Shown: piece by piece, positions 9,605 through 19,678 of the stretch | Layout of the letters: each line of letters begins with the position of its first letter | How positions within the stretch are numbered: position 1 is the first letter of the stretch | Source: Azonexus sp. | GTDB lineage: Bacteria > Pseudomonadota > Gammaproteobacteria > Burkholderiales > Rhodocyclaceae | Direction: 5' to 3' | Assembly: GCF_023150235.1 (NCBI RefSeq) | Contig: NZ_JAKLLH010000006.1 | Span: 124,001 to 188,000 of the forward strand | Length of the DNA: 64,000 nucleotides | The notes under the pieces: generated by a model | Seen by the model: the letters and a program-made list of their open reading frames with translations, nothing else | What the model was told of the DNA's origin: nothing | Databases searched by the model: none | Position numbers and translations under genes: made by a program

Positions 9605-11608
9605 ATGAGCGTCAGCAATCCTCCCAAGTTCAATCCTTTGACGGGGGCGATTCGCGCCCTGGCCATGGATGCAGTGCAACAAGCCAACTCCGGCCATCCG
9701 GGTGCCCCGATGGGCATGGCGGAAATCGCCGAAGTCCTCTGGCGGCGCAACCTCAAGCACAATCCGGCCAACCCGCAGTGGCCCGACCGCGACCGCTTCG
9801 TGCTCTCGAACGGCCACGGCTCGATGCTGATCTACTCGCTGCTGCACCTGACCGGCTACGAGGTCTCGATCGCCGACATCAAGAACTTCCGCCAGCTGCA
9901 CGCCCGCACCCCGGGCCACCCGGAATACGGCTACACCCCCGGCGTCGAAACCACCACCGGCCCGCTCGGCCAGGGCATCACCAATGCCGTCGGTTTCGCC
10001 CTCGCTGAAAAGGTGCTGGCGGCTGAATTCAACCAGCCCGGCCACACCATCGTCGACCACCACACCTACGCCTTCCTTGGCGACGGCTGCCTGATGGAAG
10101 GCGTCTCGCACGAAGCCTGTTCGCTCGCCGGCACCCTCGGCCTGGGCAAGCTGATCGCCTTCTGGGACGACAACGGCATCTCCATCGACGGCCACGTCGA
10201 AGGCTGGTTCACCGAAGACATCCCCAAGCGTTTCGAATCCTACGGCTGGCACGTGGTGCCGGGTGTTGACGGCCACGACGCCGCCGCCATCGAAGCCGCA
10301 CTCAAGGCCGCGCAGGCCGTCGGCGACCAGCCCAGCCTGATCTGCTGCAAGACCACCATCGGTCTCGGCTCGCCGAACAAGCAGGGTTCGCACGACTGCC
10401 ACGGTGCACCGCTGGGCAAGGACGAAATCGCCGCCGCCCGCGAATACATCGGCTGGCCGCATCCGGCTTTCGAAATCCCGGCTGAAATCTACGCCGAATG
10501 GGATCGCAAGGAAGCCGGTGCCGCCGCCGAAGCTGCCTGGAGCGAACGCTTTGCCGCCTACCGCGCTGCCTTCCCGGCGCTGGCTGCCGAATTCGAGCGC
10601 CGCGTGATCAAGGGCGAACTGCCGGCCACCTGGGCTGCGACCAAGGCCGAATACATCGCCACCTGCCGCACCAAGGCCGAGAACATCGCCACCCGCAAGG
10701 CTTCGCAAAACGCCATCGCCGCGCTGGTCCCGGCGGTGCCGGAAATTTTCGGCGGCTCGGCCGACCTCGCTGGCTCCAACCTGACCTTCGTCAAGGGCAG
10801 CAAGGGCGTCACCCGTACCGAGGGCGGCAACTACTGCTACTACGGCGTGCGCGAATTCGGCATGACCGCCATCGCCAACGGTATCGCGCTGCACGGCGGC
10901 CTGATTCCCTACACCGCGACCTTCCTGGTCTTCTCCGACTACGCCCGCAACGCGATCCGCATGGCGGCGCTGATGAAGCAGCGCCAGATCATGGTCTATA
11001 CCCATGACTCCATCGGCCTCGGCGAAGACGGCCCGACCCACCAGCCGGTCGAGCACATCCCGTCGATGCGCATCATCCCCAACCTGGACGTGTGGCGTCC
11101 GGCCGATGCGACCGAAACCGCAATTGCCTGGATTTCTGCGGTCGACCGTGAAGATGGCCCGGCCATCCTCGCGCTGTCGCGCCAGAACCTGCCGACCGTC
11201 ACCCAGAACGTCGCTGACGCCGAGATCGCCAAGGGTGGCTACATCCTGTCCGACGCCGCCGAGGCCAAGGCGGTGCTGATCGCCACCGGCTCCGAAATCA
11301 AGCTGGCGCTTGATGCCCAGGCCGCGCTCGCCGCCGAAGGCATCGCCGTGCGCGTGGTTTCGATGCCCTGCACCAACGTCTTCGACCGCCAGGACAAGGC
11401 TTACCGCCTGTCGGTGCTAGGCAGCCACCTGCCACGCGTCGCCATCGAAGCCGCTCACTCCGACTTCTGGCGCAAGTACGTCGGCCTGCATGGCGCGGTG
11501 ATCGGCATCGACCGCTTCGGCGAATCCGCCCCGGCCGGCCAGTTGTTCGAGATGTTCGGTTTCACCGTCGCCAACGTCGTTGCCACGACCAAGGCGCTGC
11601 TGTCCTGA
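9605..11608 (+). CDS. tkt: Transketolase
   Basis: 667 residues, full-length transketolase. The thiamine-diphosphate region shows [17 protein letters not shown] at the N-terminus, [12 protein letters not shown] and GDGCLMEG (GDG...N type). The pyrimidine domain has [13 protein letters not shown], and the C-terminal domain ends with a normal [15 protein letters not shown]. It moves two-carbon units between sugar phosphates. ATG 9605 is chosen because [11 protein letters not shown] aligns with known starts; an upstream ATG at 9563 would add 14 residues that overlap the terminator region. A GATAAT box lies close upstream of the gene. It probably leads the tkt-gap unit (33-bp gap). Confidence 0.97.
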   Translation: MSVSNPPKFNPLTGAIRALAMDAVQQANSGHPGAPMGMAEIAEVLWRRNLKHNPANPQWPDRDRFVLSNGHGSMLIYSLLHLTGYEVSIADIKNFRQLHARTPGHPEYGYTPGVETTTGPLGQGITNAVGFALAEKVLAAEFNQPGHTIVDHHTYAFLGDGCLMEGVSHEACSLAGTLGLGKLIAFWDDNGISIDGHVEGWFTEDIPKRFESYGWHVVPGVDGHDAAAIEAALKAAQAVGDQPSLICCKTTIGLGSPNKQGSHDCHGAPLGKDEIAAAREYIGWPHPAFEIPAEIYAEWDRKEAGAAAEAAWSERFAAYRAAFPALAAEFERRVIKGELPATWAATKAEYIATCRTKAENIATRKASQNAIAALVPAVPEIFGGSADLAGSNLTFVKGSKGVTRTEGGNYCYYGVREFGMTAIANGIALHGGLIPYTATFLVFSDYARNAIRMAALMKQRQIMVYTHDSIGLGEDGPTHQPVEHIPSMRIIPNLDVWRPADATETAIAWISAVDREDGPAILALSRQNLPTVTQNVADAEIAKGGYILSDAAEAKAVLIATGSEIKLALDAQAALAAEGIAVRVVSMPCTNVFDRQDKAYRLSVLGSHLPRVAIEAAHSDFWRKYVGLHGAVIGIDRFGESAPAGQLFEMFGFTVANVVATTKALLS

Positions 11609-11641
11609 TTTCAGACTTCACCCGCAGAGAGGAATACATTC

Positions 11642-12670
11642 ATGGCTATCAAGGTTGCAATCAACGGTTTCGGTCGCATCGGTCGCTGCACGCTGCGCGC
11701 GATTTACGAACAAGGCCTGCAGAACGAGTTTGAAGTCGTCGCGATCAACGCTTCCGGCGATCTGGCGACCAACGCCCACCTGCTCAAGTACGACACCACC
11801 CACGGTCGCTTCACCACCTCGGTCGAGACCGAAGGCGAAAACTGCATCATCATCGACGGCAAGAAGATCGCCTTCTACTCGACCAAGGACCCGAAGGGCG
11901 TCAATTGGGCCGACCACGGCGTCGATGTCCTGCTCGAATGTACCGGTGCCTACACCACCAAGGCCAAGGCCCAGGCCCTGCTTGAGCAAGGCGCCAAGCG
12001 CGTGCTGATCTCCGCCCCCGGCGGCGACGACGTCGACACCACCATCGTCATGGGCGTTAACGAAAACGCGCTGACCGCCGGCATGACCGTCGTTTCCAAT
12101 GCTTCCTGCACCACCAACTGCCTGGCCCCGGTCGCCAAGATCCTGTCCGACAACATCGGCATCAAGTCCGGCCTGATGACCACTGTGCACGCCTACACCA
12201 ACGACCAGGTCACCGTCGACGTCCGCCACAAGGACCTGCGCCGTGCCCGTGCTGCCGCCGCCAACATCATCCCGACCAAGACCGGCGCCGCCAAGGCCGT
12301 CGGCCTGGTCCTGCCGCAGCTGGTCGGCAAGTTCGACGGCTTCGCACTGCGCGTCCCGACCATCAACGTCTCGCTGGTCGACCTGACCTTCACCGCCGAG
12401 CGTGAAACCACCAAGGACGAAATCAACGCGCTGATGACCGCTGCCGCCAACGGCCCGCTCAAGGGCGTGATGGCGGTCAACACCGAGCCGCTGGTCTCCT
12501 CCGACTTCAACCACACCACCGTGTCCTCGACCTTCGACGCGACGCAAACCCGCGTGCTGAAGGCCGAAGACGGCTCGACCCTGGTCAAGGTCCTGGCCTG
12601 GTACGACAACGAGTGGGGTTACTCCTGCCGCATGCTCGACGCTGCCCGCGCCTGGATGCAGGCCAAGTAA
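11642..12670 (+). CDS. gap: Glyceraldehyde-3-phosphate dehydrogenase, GapB-like cofactor loop
   Basis: 342 residues, type I GAPDH. The Rossmann start is INGFGRIGR, the catalytic Cys lies in [12 protein letters not shown] with His in [10 protein letters not shown], and the end is [13 protein letters not shown]. After strand beta-2 the sequence reads AINASGD: the Asp that binds the adenosine ribose in NAD-specific enzymes (INDL) is replaced by Ala-Ser. The same INAS pattern is known from Bacillus GapB, which prefers NADP and works in the gluconeogenic direction. I infer an NADP-capable enzyme here. It directly follows tkt. A second, Epd-like paralogue lies 1.4 kb downstream. Confidence 0.96.
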   Translation: MAIKVAINGFGRIGRCTLRAIYEQGLQNEFEVVAINASGDLATNAHLLKYDTTHGRFTTSVETEGENCIIIDGKKIAFYSTKDPKGVNWADHGVDVLLECTGAYTTKAKAQALLEQGAKRVLISAPGGDDVDTTIVMGVNENALTAGMTVVSNASCTTNCLAPVAKILSDNIGIKSGLMTTVHAYTNDQVTVDVRHKDLRRARAAAANIIPTKTGAAKAVGLVLPQLVGKFDGFALRVPTINVSLVDLTFTAERETTKDEINALMTAAANGPLKGVMAVNTEPLVSSDFNHTTVSSTFDATQTRVLKAEDGSTLVKVLAWYDNEWGYSCRMLDAARAWMQAK

Positions 12671-12748
12671 GGCAAGCGGAAAACACCCGGTAGACGCCGC
12701 CGCCCTGCCCTGACCGGCAGCTCGGCGATGGCGTCACGGGCCTTTCGT

Positions 12749-12918
12749 CCTGAAAACTGCAGCTCAGACGCGGATTCCGCCGATAGACGCCCTTTTTTTC
12801 ATGACTTACCTGAGCGTTTCCGTTTCTCAAGCGCCTGCCGGATGAGCACCCGCCTGCGGCGAAGAATCGGCACTATCGGCGATTTATCCGCGTCGTCCGC
12901 GCCAAACCGCTTTTCCCC
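12749..12918. repeat. Diverged intergenic module, copy A
   Basis: Shares ordered blocks with 35099-35300: CCTGAAAAC, ACGCGGATT, TTACC(T/C)GAGCGTTTC, CTGCCGGATG and ATCCGCGT-type words near the end. I see no gene in 12671-13115. This module and the multi-hairpin element that follows occupy most of it. Confidence 0.6.
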
Positions 12919-12947
12919 CACTCGTTTTTCCGCACTTTCTCCCGCTT

Positions 12948-13080
12948 CATCGTAAGACTAACTCCGGTTTGAAACCCCGGCCTGAAGGCCGGGGTTTCAG
13001 GCGACCGTTTTGGGAGGGGATGCAAACCCCTTCCAAAATATGTTTGACCGACAGGCATGAATGCCTGTCGCTAATTTCTT
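12948..13080 (+). repeat. Multi-hairpin intergenic element, copy 1 (133 nt, internal deletion)
   Basis: Begins CATCGTAAGACTAACTCCGG and ends CTAATTTCTT, as do copies 2 and 3. It holds a perfect 12-bp stem GAAACCCCGGCC/GGCCGGGGTTTC, a stem of TTGGGAGGGG with CCCCTTCCAA, and a stem GACAGGCAT/ATGCCTGTC. Relative to the others it lacks 28 nt lying between two CCCCG words. It sits between convergent gap and the SUMF1 gene. Confidence 0.9.
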
Positions 13081-13115
13081 CCTTGGCTTTTTTCCGGCAG
13101 CGGAAGAGCCGCCGC

Positions 13116-13925
13116 TCATTTCCCCTCTTCCGCCCGGCGATTGCCGCTTGGCGCCTGCCAGACCAGACGGAAGCCGATGGCATCGTAACGAGCGCTTGGA
13201 CGGCAGTGCATGTGCCGTTTGCTGCAACGGGCGAATCCATCGGGGTGCATCCAGCTCCCCCCTCGCACCACCCGGCTCGGGCCGTTGCCAAGATAGAGCG
13301 GATTGTTGCGCCCCGTCTGCCGATAGGCATCGGCGGCATACACATCGGCCACCCACTCCCAAACATTGCCGCTCATGTCGAACAAGCCGAGCGCGTTGGC
13401 TGGATAACTGGCGACCGGCTGCGTGCCGTCGGCCGCATTGCCACCCCGCCCACCGGTATTGGCCAGCTGCGACGTCAGTGGCGCCATGCCATTGCCGGCG
13501 CCATGGCGTCGCTTCTCGCCCGCCGCGCGGCAGGCATACTCCCATTCGGCCTCGGTCGGCAGGCGGTACACACCGCTGCCGGTCTCGTTCAGGCGGGCGA
13601 TGAATTGCTCGATCTCGGCCAGCAGGACACTCTCGACCGGATGCCGGTCACCGGGAAAAGCCGAAGGATTGCTACCCATGACGCTGACCCATTCTGCCTG
13701 GCTCACCTCGGTCCGGCCGATATGAAAATCGCCGACGCAGGTTTCGCGTACCGGCGTTTCGTTATGCTCGCCCTCGCCAAAGACATCGCCCATCTGGAAG
13801 CATCCACCCGGTACCCGCACAAAACTCATGCCCGTCCGGAGCTCGACATGGTCCGTGCTTTCGGCGGCCTGTACCGAAGCGGACAGGGCATGCAGGATGA
13901 AGAAAAGGCAGGTCAATCGGCGCAT
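13116..13925 (-). CDS. Exported SUMF1/FGE-sulfatase-domain protein, catalytic Cys pair absent
   Basis: 269 residues. A signal peptide (MRRLTCLFFILHALSASVQA) is followed by one formylglycine-generating-enzyme domain: VPGGCFQMGD, TEVSQAEW, RLPTEAEWEYACR, GLFDMSGNVWEW, RVVRGGSW and a final GFRLV. In true FGEs two Cys follow the GGSxM segment. Here the segment reads GGSWMHPDGFARC, so neither Cys is in place. It is therefore more likely a binding or scaffold member of the family than a sulfatase activator, and no sulfatase gene is nearby. It is convergent with gap and transcribed alone. Function unknown. Confidence 0.85.
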   Translation of the reverse strand: MRRLTCLFFILHALSASVQAAESTDHVELRTGMSFVRVPGGCFQMGDVFGEGEHNETPVRETCVGDFHIGRTEVSQAEWVSVMGSNPSAFPGDRHPVESVLLAEIEQFIARLNETGSGVYRLPTEAEWEYACRAAGEKRRHGAGNGMAPLTSQLANTGGRGGNAADGTQPVASYPANALGLFDMSGNVWEWVADVYAADAYRQTGRNNPLYLGNGPSRVVRGGSWMHPDGFARCSKRHMHCRPSARYDAIGFRLVWQAPSGNRRAEEGK

Positions 13926-14071
13926 CGTGGCAATCTCCGGTCTGGGGGAAAAATTGTAGCGGCTGGAATGCGGGAAAGCATCTCTCCGAGCAGGAAAAAT
14001 GCCGTCTGGCGATAAGCCGATGCACTGCCGCCGCTGTAGAATTCCGCGTTGAACCTTTTTCCCTGACTTCA

Positions 14072-15163
14072 GTGTTTTCTTCTGCTTCCGTGTCCTCGTT
14101 CGCCCCTCGCCTGGCCATCAACGGCTATGGCCGGATCGGGCGCTGTTTCTTGCGAGCCCTGCTGGAAAGTCCCGTACCACACCCTTTGCAGGTGGTGGCG
14201 ATCAACGAGCCGGCCAATCTCGACAGCATGGCCTACCTGACCCGCTACGACTCGACCCACGGCCGCTTTCCCGCCAGTGTCGAAGTCGTCGACCGGCAGT
14301 TGCAGGTCGCCGGGCACAGCATCCAGGTCAGCCACGGCCGCCGTCCCGAAGAAGTCGACTGGTCAGGCATCGACCTGGTCGTCGAATGCTCGGGCATCTA
14401 CGGTCGACGCGCCGAACTCGAAAATTTCATCGCCGCCGGCTGCCCGCGCCTGCTCCTGTCGCACCCCGGTGCCAGCGCCGAGGACATCGACGCCACGATC
14501 ATTGCCGGCTTCAATCAGCACGCTCTGGACGGCAGCGAAACCCTGGTCTCCGCCGCTTCCTGCACGACCAACGCGATCGTTCCCATCCTCGACCTGCTCG
14601 ACCGCGAGATCGGCATCGAGCAGGCGCTGCTCAGCACCCTGCATTCGGTGATGAACGACCAGCCGCTGATCGACGGCTACCACCACGACGACCTCCGTCG
14701 CACCCGCTCTGCGATGCAGTCGATCATCCCGGTATCGACCGGACTGGCGCGCGGCGTCGAGCGTTTCCTGCCGCAACTCGCCGGCCGCGTCCAGGCCAAG
14801 GCGATCCGCGTGCCGACGACCAACGTCTCGGCCATCGACCTGACCCTGACCACCCGTCGCCCGGTCGCTGCCGCAGCGATCAACGACCTGCTGGCGAGCG
14901 CCAGCCACGGCCCGCTGAAACGGCTGGTCGCCTATTCCGAGGCAGCGCACGCCTCGATCGATTTCAACCACGACCCCCATTCGGCGATTGTCGATGGCAG
15001 CCAGACCCGCACCTCGGGCGAGCACCTGCTCAACCTGTTCGTGTGGTTCGACAACGAATGGGGATTCGCCAACCGGATGCTGGAACTGGTCGACCACTGG
15101 TCGCGCCTCTGGCCCGGAACCCACACCAAGCACACCGATCAACCGCACAGGAGTTTTCCATGA
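14072..15163 (+). CDS. epd: Erythrose-4-phosphate dehydrogenase-like GAPDH paralogue
   Basis: 363 residues with INGYGRIGR and the catalytic Cys in SAASCTTNA. It follows E. coli Epd rather than GapA at diagnostic places: [70 protein letters not shown] and [11 protein letters not shown]. Epd oxidises erythrose 4-phosphate to 4-phosphoerythronate for pyridoxal phosphate synthesis. pdxA, a later step of the same route, lies elsewhere in this window. No ATG is available; GTG 14072 is taken and GTG 14090 is an alternative. A TAGAAT -10-like box lies at 14037. The stop overlaps pgk by 4 bp, the same epd-pgk coupling as in E. coli. Confidence 0.88.
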   Translation: MFSSASVSSFAPRLAINGYGRIGRCFLRALLESPVPHPLQVVAINEPANLDSMAYLTRYDSTHGRFPASVEVVDRQLQVAGHSIQVSHGRRPEEVDWSGIDLVVECSGIYGRRAELENFIAAGCPRLLLSHPGASAEDIDATIIAGFNQHALDGSETLVSAASCTTNAIVPILDLLDREIGIEQALLSTLHSVMNDQPLIDGYHHDDLRRTRSAMQSIIPVSTGLARGVERFLPQLAGRVQAKAIRVPTTNVSAIDLTLTTRRPVAAAAINDLLASASHGPLKRLVAYSEAAHASIDFNHDPHSAIVDGSQTRTSGEHLLNLFVWFDNEWGFANRMLELVDHWSRLWPGTHTKHTDQPHRSFP

Positions 15164-16344
15164 ACGTCATCAAACTGACCGACCTCGACGTCGCCGGCAA
15201 GCGCGTCTTCATTCGCGCCGACCTCAACGTGCCGCAGGACGAAGCCGGCAACATCACCGAAGACACCCGCATCCGCGCTTCGCTGGCCTCGATCAAGTAC
15301 TGCCTGGAAAAGGGCGCGGCAGTGATGGTCACCTCGCACCTCGGCCGTCCGACCGAAGGCGAACTGAACCACGAAGACACCCTGATGCCGGTCGCCGTGC
15401 GCCTCGGCCAGTTGCTGCACGTACCGGTGCGCCTGATCCAGGACTGGGTCGACGGCGGCTTCGAAGTCAAGCCGGGCGAAGTCGTGTTGCTCGAAAACTG
15501 CCGCGTGAACAAGGGCGAGAAAAAAAACAACGAAGAACTGGCACAGAAGATGGCCAAGCTCTGCGACGTCTACGTCAATGACGCCTTCGGCACCGCCCAC
15601 CGCGCCGAAGCCACTACCCACGGCATCGCCAAGCACGCCCCGGTCGCCTGCGCCGGCATCCTGATGGGCGCCGAGATCGACGCCCTGGGCAAGGCCCTGC
15701 ACGAGCCGAAGCGGCCGCTGGTCGCCATCGTCGGCGGCTCCAAGGTGTCGTCCAAGCTGACCATCCTCAAGTCGCTGGCAAGCAAGGTCGACCAGCTGAT
15801 CGTCGGCGGCGGCATCGCCAACACCTTCCTGCTCGCCTCCGGCAAGCGCATCGGCGATTCGCTGGCCGAAGCCGATCTGGTCAAGGAAGCGCACGCGATC
15901 ATCGACATCATGAAGGAACGCGGCGCCGAAGTGCCGCTGCCGACCGACGTTGTCGTCGCCGACGAAGTCTCGGCCCTGGCCCGCGCCAACAAGATTTCGG
16001 TCGATGACGTCGCCGCCCACGACCGCATCCTCGACGTCGGCCCCAAGACTGCCGCCAAGCTCGCCGAAATCATCGCCAACGCCGGCACCGTGGTCTGGAA
16101 CGGCCCGGTCGGCGTCTTCGAACTGCCGCAGTTCTCCGGCGGCACCAAGATGCTGGCCTCGGCCATCGCCCACTCCGAAGCCTTCTCGATTGCCGGCGGC
16201 GGCGACACCCTGGCGGCGATTGCCAAGTTCCACATCGCCGACGACATCGGCTACATCTCCACCGGCGGCGGCGCCTTCCTCGAATTCCTCGAAGGCAAGG
16301 TTCTGCCCGCGATTGCCGTGCTCGAAGAGCGCGCCCAGGGCTAA
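15160..16344 (+). CDS. pgk: Phosphoglycerate kinase
   Basis: 394 residues with [56 protein letters not shown] and the C-terminal nucleotide site GGGDTLAAI and [13 protein letters not shown]. It interconverts 1,3-bisphosphoglycerate and 3-phosphoglycerate. The start ATG 15160 has GGAG 7-10 bp upstream and overlaps the epd stop (ATGA). The reading frame stays open far upstream only as a shadow of epd. Confidence 0.97.
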   Translation: MNVIKLTDLDVAGKRVFIRADLNVPQDEAGNITEDTRIRASLASIKYCLEKGAAVMVTSHLGRPTEGELNHEDTLMPVAVRLGQLLHVPVRLIQDWVDGGFEVKPGEVVLLENCRVNKGEKKNNEELAQKMAKLCDVYVNDAFGTAHRAEATTHGIAKHAPVACAGILMGAEIDALGKALHEPKRPLVAIVGGSKVSSKLTILKSLASKVDQLIVGGGIANTFLLASGKRIGDSLAEADLVKEAHAIIDIMKERGAEVPLPTDVVVADEVSALARANKISVDDVAAHDRILDVGPKTAAKLAEIIANAGTVVWNGPVGVFELPQFSGGTKMLASAIAHSEAFSIAGGGDTLAAIAKFHIADDIGYISTGGGAFLEFLEGKVLPAIAVLEERAQG

Positions 16345-16376
16345 GATCAAGGATCGGGTTGCCTAGGATCAAGTGA
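16345..16376. repeat. GATC-word repeat, left flank of the four-helix-bundle gene
   Basis: The words GATCAAGGATC and TAGGATCAAG lie between the pgk stop and the small gene. They are the same word type as at 16741-16765, 18204-18268 and 57361-57470. Confidence 0.55.
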
Positions 16377-16388
16377 CCCGCAGCCGCC

Positions 16389-16742
16389 ATGCGCTACCGC
16401 GATCTGATTGTCTGGCAAAAGGCGATGGACCTGGTTATTGCCACCTATCGCCTGAGCCAGACTTTTCCGGCCTCGGAAAAATTCGGTTTGGCAGCACAAA
16501 TGCAGCGTGCTGCTGTTTCCATCCCGAGCAATATTGCCGAAGGCCACGCCCGCAAAAGCACAGGCGCTTTCACAAACCACCTATCGATTGCAGCCGGCTC
16601 GCTTGCAGAACTGGAAACCCAGATCACGCTGGCGCATCGGCTCGATCTCTGCCCACAAGAACTTGCTGAATCACTGCTGACCCGTACTGACGAAATCGGC
16701 CGTATGCTCAACGGCCTGAAAGCCTCGCTCACTAACTCCTGA
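16389..16742 (+). CDS. Four-helix-bundle protein (23S rRNA intervening-sequence protein family)
   Basis: 117 residues with the family signature: RYRDLIVWQKAMDLV, FPASEKFGLAAQMQRAAVSIPSNIAEGHAR, then SLAELETQI. Predicted all-helical. The family is named for proteins encoded in rRNA intervening sequences and is related to the Avd accessory protein of diversity-generating retroelements. No reverse transcriptase or template repeat is visible here. It is inserted between pgk and pyk, flanked on both sides by GATC/GATCCT words, and is likely a mobile cargo gene. Function unknown. Confidence 0.9.
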   Translation: MRYRDLIVWQKAMDLVIATYRLSQTFPASEKFGLAAQMQRAAVSIPSNIAEGHARKSTGAFTNHLSIAAGSLAELETQITLAHRLDLCPQELAESLLTRTDEIGRMLNGLKASLTNS

Positions 16743-16765
16743 TATCTAACTCCTGGATCCTAGCC
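16741..16765. repeat. GATCCT repeat, right flank of the four-helix-bundle gene
   Basis: TAACTCCT and GGATCCTAG between the stop of the small gene and the pyk ATG; matches the TAACTCCTAA and GATCCTAA words at 57447-57470. Confidence 0.5.
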
Positions 16766-18196
16766 ATGTCACGCCACACCAAGATCGTTGCCACCCTCGG
16801 CCCCGCTTCGTCATCGCCGGAAGTTCTCGCACGCCTGGTCGACGCCGGCATTGATGTGGTGCGCATGAATTTCTCGCACGGCACCGCTGCCGACCATAAG
16901 GCGCGGGCCGAAGGCATCCGTGCCGCCGCCGCCAAGCGCGGTCGTACCGTCGGCATCCTCGGCGACCTGCAGGGGCCGAAGATTCGCGTCGGCAAGTTCG
17001 AGGAAGGCAAGATCACGCTGGCCATCGACGACAAGTTCATCCTCGACGCCGCCTGCACGATGGGCAGCCAGGAGCGGGTCGGCCTCGACTACAAGGACCT
17101 GCCGAAGGACGTCAGCTTTGGCGACATCCTGCTGCTCGACGACGGCCGGCTGAAGCTGGAAGTGCTCGGCGTGCGCGGCCATGAAATCCACACCCGGGTG
17201 CTGGTTGGCGGCGAGCTGTCGAACAACAAGGGGATCAACCGCCAGGGCGGCGGCCTGACCGCGCCGGCGCTGACCGCCAAGGACATGGACGACATCAAGA
17301 CCGCCGCCGAGATCGGCGTCGATTTCGTCGCCGTCTCCTTCCCCAAGAGCGCCGCCGACATGTACATGGCGCGCCAGCTGCTGCGCGCCGCCGGCAGCCA
17401 GGCGGTGCTGATCGCCAAGATCGAACGCGTCGAGGCAGTCGAAAACCTCGAAGAAATCCTCGATTCCTCGGACGGGATCATGGTCGCCCGTGGCGACCTG
17501 GCGGTCGAAGTCGGCGATGCCTCGGTTCCCGCCTTGCAGAAGAAGATGATCCGCATGGCGCGCGACCGCAACAAGCTGACCATCACCGCGACGCAGATGA
17601 TGGAATCGATGATCCACTCGCCGGTGCCGACCCGCGCCGAAGTTTCGGACGTCGCCAACGCCGTGCTCGACGGCACCGACGCGGTGATGCTCTCGGCCGA
17701 AACCGCCAGCGGCAAGTACCCGGTCGATACCGTCGAATCGATGGCGCGGATCTGTATCGAAGCCGAGCGCTCGCACGAAGTGACGCTCGACCGCGAATTC
17801 CTCGACCGGGTGTTCACCCGCATCGACCAGTCGATTGCAATGGCCGCGATCTGGACCGCGCACCACCTCAAGGTCAAGGCGATTGCCGCACTGACCGAGT
17901 CCGGCTCGACCGCGCTGTGGATGAGCCGGCTCAACTGCGGCGTGCCGATCTACGCGCTGACCCCGGATGCCGAATCAGTCGCCCGCATGGCGCTCTACCG
18001 CGAGGTCTATCCGCTCTTGATGACGCAGCAGCACACCGACCGCGACCGCCTGCTCGCCGAAGCCGAAGCCCTGCTCATCGCGCGCGGCGTGGTTGAACAC
18101 GGCGACCTGATCGTGCTCACCATCGGCGAACCGATCGGCACCGTCGGCGGCACCAACACGCTGAAGATCGTCCGCGTCGGCGAGCACTCCTGCTAG
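16766..18196 (+). CDS. pyk: Pyruvate kinase
   Basis: 476 residues. Substrate and metal motifs: TKIVATLGPASSS, RMNFSHGT, GDLQGPKIRVG, the active-site segment AKIERVEAVENLEEIL, GIMVARGDLAVEVG, TATQMMESMI and SAETASGKYP. The C-terminal regulatory domain is complete (GSTALWMSR, GEPIGTVGGTNTLKI). It makes pyruvate and ATP from phosphoenolpyruvate. The GATCCT-type sequence lies directly before its ATG, so the leader may have been altered by the insertion that brought the four-helix-bundle gene. Confidence 0.97.
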   Translation: MSRHTKIVATLGPASSSPEVLARLVDAGIDVVRMNFSHGTAADHKARAEGIRAAAAKRGRTVGILGDLQGPKIRVGKFEEGKITLAIDDKFILDAACTMGSQERVGLDYKDLPKDVSFGDILLLDDGRLKLEVLGVRGHEIHTRVLVGGELSNNKGINRQGGGLTAPALTAKDMDDIKTAAEIGVDFVAVSFPKSAADMYMARQLLRAAGSQAVLIAKIERVEAVENLEEILDSSDGIMVARGDLAVEVGDASVPALQKKMIRMARDRNKLTITATQMMESMIHSPVPTRAEVSDVANAVLDGTDAVMLSAETASGKYPVDTVESMARICIEAERSHEVTLDREFLDRVFTRIDQSIAMAAIWTAHHLKVKAIAALTESGSTALWMSRLNCGVPIYALTPDAESVARMALYREVYPLLMTQQHTDRDRLLAEAEALLIARGVVEHGDLIVLTIGEPIGTVGGTNTLKIVRVGEHSC

Positions 18197-18203
18197 TTAC
18201 CCA

Positions 18204-18268
18204 GGATTCAGGATCAAGGATCCAGCAAGCCAGCCCCCTTGATCCTGAATCCTGAATCCTCGATCCTA
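18204..18268. repeat. Large inverted repeat plus GATCCT direct repeats between pyk and fba
   Basis: A perfect 16-bp stem GGATTCAGGATCAAGG (18204-18219) pairs with CCTTGATCCTGAATCC (18237-18252) across a 17-nt loop, then 7-bp direct repeats of the form (G/A)ATCCT(G/C/A). It begins 8 bp after the pyk stop and could act as a transcript-end hairpin. It lacks a T-run. Confidence 0.8.
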
Positions 18269-18311
18269 TAGAATTACGCCTTTCCCAAGAATCATTCATC
18301 AGGAGTCTCCC

Positions 18312-19376
18312 ATGCCGCTCGTCTCGATGCGCCAACTGCTCGACCACGCCGCCGAATACGGCTACGGTCTGCCGGCATTCAACGTCAACAACATGGAACA
18401 GGTCTGGGCGATCATGGAAGCGGCCAACCAGGTCGACGCGCCGGTGATCATGCAGGCCTCGGCCGGCGCCCGCAAATACGCCGGCGAGCCCTTCCTGCGC
18501 CACCAGATCCTGGCCGCGCTCGAAGCCTACCCGCACATCCCCATCGTCATGCACCAGGACCACGGCCAGAACCCGGCCGTCTGCATGGCCGCGATCAAGT
18601 CCGGCTTCTCGTCGGTGATGATGGACGGTTCGCTGCAAGCCGACGGCAAGACCGTCGCCAGCTATGAATACAACGTCGAAGTAACCCGCAAGGTGGTCGA
18701 GTTCTCGCACGCCATCGGCGTTTCGGTCGAAGGCGAACTCGGCGTGCTCGGCTCGCTGGAAACGATGAAGGCCGACAAGGAAGACGGCCACGGCGCCGAG
18801 GGCCACATGACCCGCGAAGACCTGCTCACCGACGTCGAGCAGGCCGCCGACTTCGTCAAGCAGACCAACTGCGACGCGCTGGCGATTGCCATCGGCACCA
18901 GCCACGGCGCCTACAAGTTCACCAAGAAGCCGACCGGCGACATCCTGGCCATCGACCGCATCGCCGAGATCCACGCCCGCATCCCCAACACCCACCTGGT
19001 GATGCACGGCTCCTCTTCCGTGCCGCAGGAGCTGCTGGCCGAAATCCGCGAATTCGGCGGCGATATGAAGGAAACCTACGGCGTGCCGGTTGAGGAAATC
19101 GTCAAGGGCATCCAGCACGGCGTGCGCAAGGTCAATATCGACACCGACATCCGCCTGGCGATGACCGGCGCCATCCGCCGCTACCTGGCCGAGCACCCGG
19201 ACAAGTTCGACCCGCGCGACTTCCTCAAGCCGGCCCGCGAAGCCGCCAAGAAGATTTGCGTCGCCCGCTTCGAAGCCTTCGGCGCCGCCGGCAACGCCAG
19301 CAAGATCAAGGCGCTGTCGCTGGACAAGATGGCCGAACGCTACGCCAAGGGCGAGCTGAACCAGATCGTCAAGTAA
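18312..19376 (+). CDS. fba: Fructose-bisphosphate aldolase, class II, Calvin-cycle subtype
   Basis: 354 residues, class II (zinc) aldolase of the CbbA/FbaA type. It shows [18 protein letters not shown] with the zinc His residues, [29 protein letters not shown] and [11 protein letters not shown]. It condenses dihydroxyacetone phosphate with glyceraldehyde 3-phosphate or erythrose 4-phosphate. GGAG lies 7-10 bp before ATG and a TATAGAAT -10-like box at 18267-18274, just at the end of the GATCCT repeat, suggesting its own promoter. It closes the sugar-phosphate cluster. No RuBisCO or phosphoribulokinase is in the window, so glycolysis/gluconeogenesis is the safe reading. Confidence 0.97.
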   Translation: MPLVSMRQLLDHAAEYGYGLPAFNVNNMEQVWAIMEAANQVDAPVIMQASAGARKYAGEPFLRHQILAALEAYPHIPIVMHQDHGQNPAVCMAAIKSGFSSVMMDGSLQADGKTVASYEYNVEVTRKVVEFSHAIGVSVEGELGVLGSLETMKADKEDGHGAEGHMTREDLLTDVEQAADFVKQTNCDALAIAIGTSHGAYKFTKKPTGDILAIDRIAEIHARIPNTHLVMHGSSSVPQELLAEIREFGGDMKETYGVPVEEIVKGIQHGVRKVNIDTDIRLAMTGAIRRYLAEHPDKFDPRDFLKPAREAAKKICVARFEAFGAAGNASKIKALSLDKMAERYAKGELNQIVK

Positions 19377-19449
19377 GCCTTCGCATCAGTCGATCAAATC
19401 GGCTGCTCAACGCTGCCGCTAAAATCTGCTGTTTTGCGGCGTCGACCGT

Positions 19450-19487
19450 AAAAATGCCGCTCCCGTGATGGTGGGCGGCATTTTTTG
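19450..19487 (+). terminator. Intrinsic terminator after fba
   Basis: AAAAATGCCGC pairs with GCGGCATTTTTT around a CCC/GGG inner stem, 73 bp past the fba stop. The half-palindrome GTCGACCGTAAAAA overlaps its left arm. Confidence 0.85.
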
Positions 19488-19589
19488 TTTACTGCAGCCG
19501 ATTCGAGGCTTGCAGCAGCCTCCCCTGTGCTGATTTGCGCCAAACCGACCGCTCAAGAGTGGCTTCCACGGTCAACCAGCCCCACAGAC

Positions 19590-19626
19590 AAAAAGCCCCG
19601 CAACTGTTGCCAGTGCGGGGCTTTTT
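19590..19626. terminator. Bidirectional terminator between fba and the small membrane protein gene
   Basis: Perfect 13-bp stem AAAAAGCCCCGCA/TGCGGGGCTTTTT with an 11-nt loop. It serves the leftward 33-residue gene and backs up the fba terminator. A CACGGTCAACC half-palindrome lies just before it (19567). Confidence 0.9.
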
Positions 19627-19678
19627 CCTGCTGCCGCCGGAGCGACCGGCACAGCAAGTCGGTACGGCAAGCGGCGGC

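Noticed and set aside
11138-11153. GCGGTCGACCGTGAAG inside tkt as a member of the palindrome family
   Set aside because: It encodes the expected transketolase segment VDREDGP, so it is explained by codon use.
13116-13925. Active sulfatase-modifying enzyme
   Set aside because: The catalytic Cys pair is missing and no sulfatase gene is in the window.
16389-16742. Diversity-generating retroelement around the Avd-related four-helix-bundle gene
   Set aside because: No reverse transcriptase, template repeat or variable C-type lectin repeat is seen near it.
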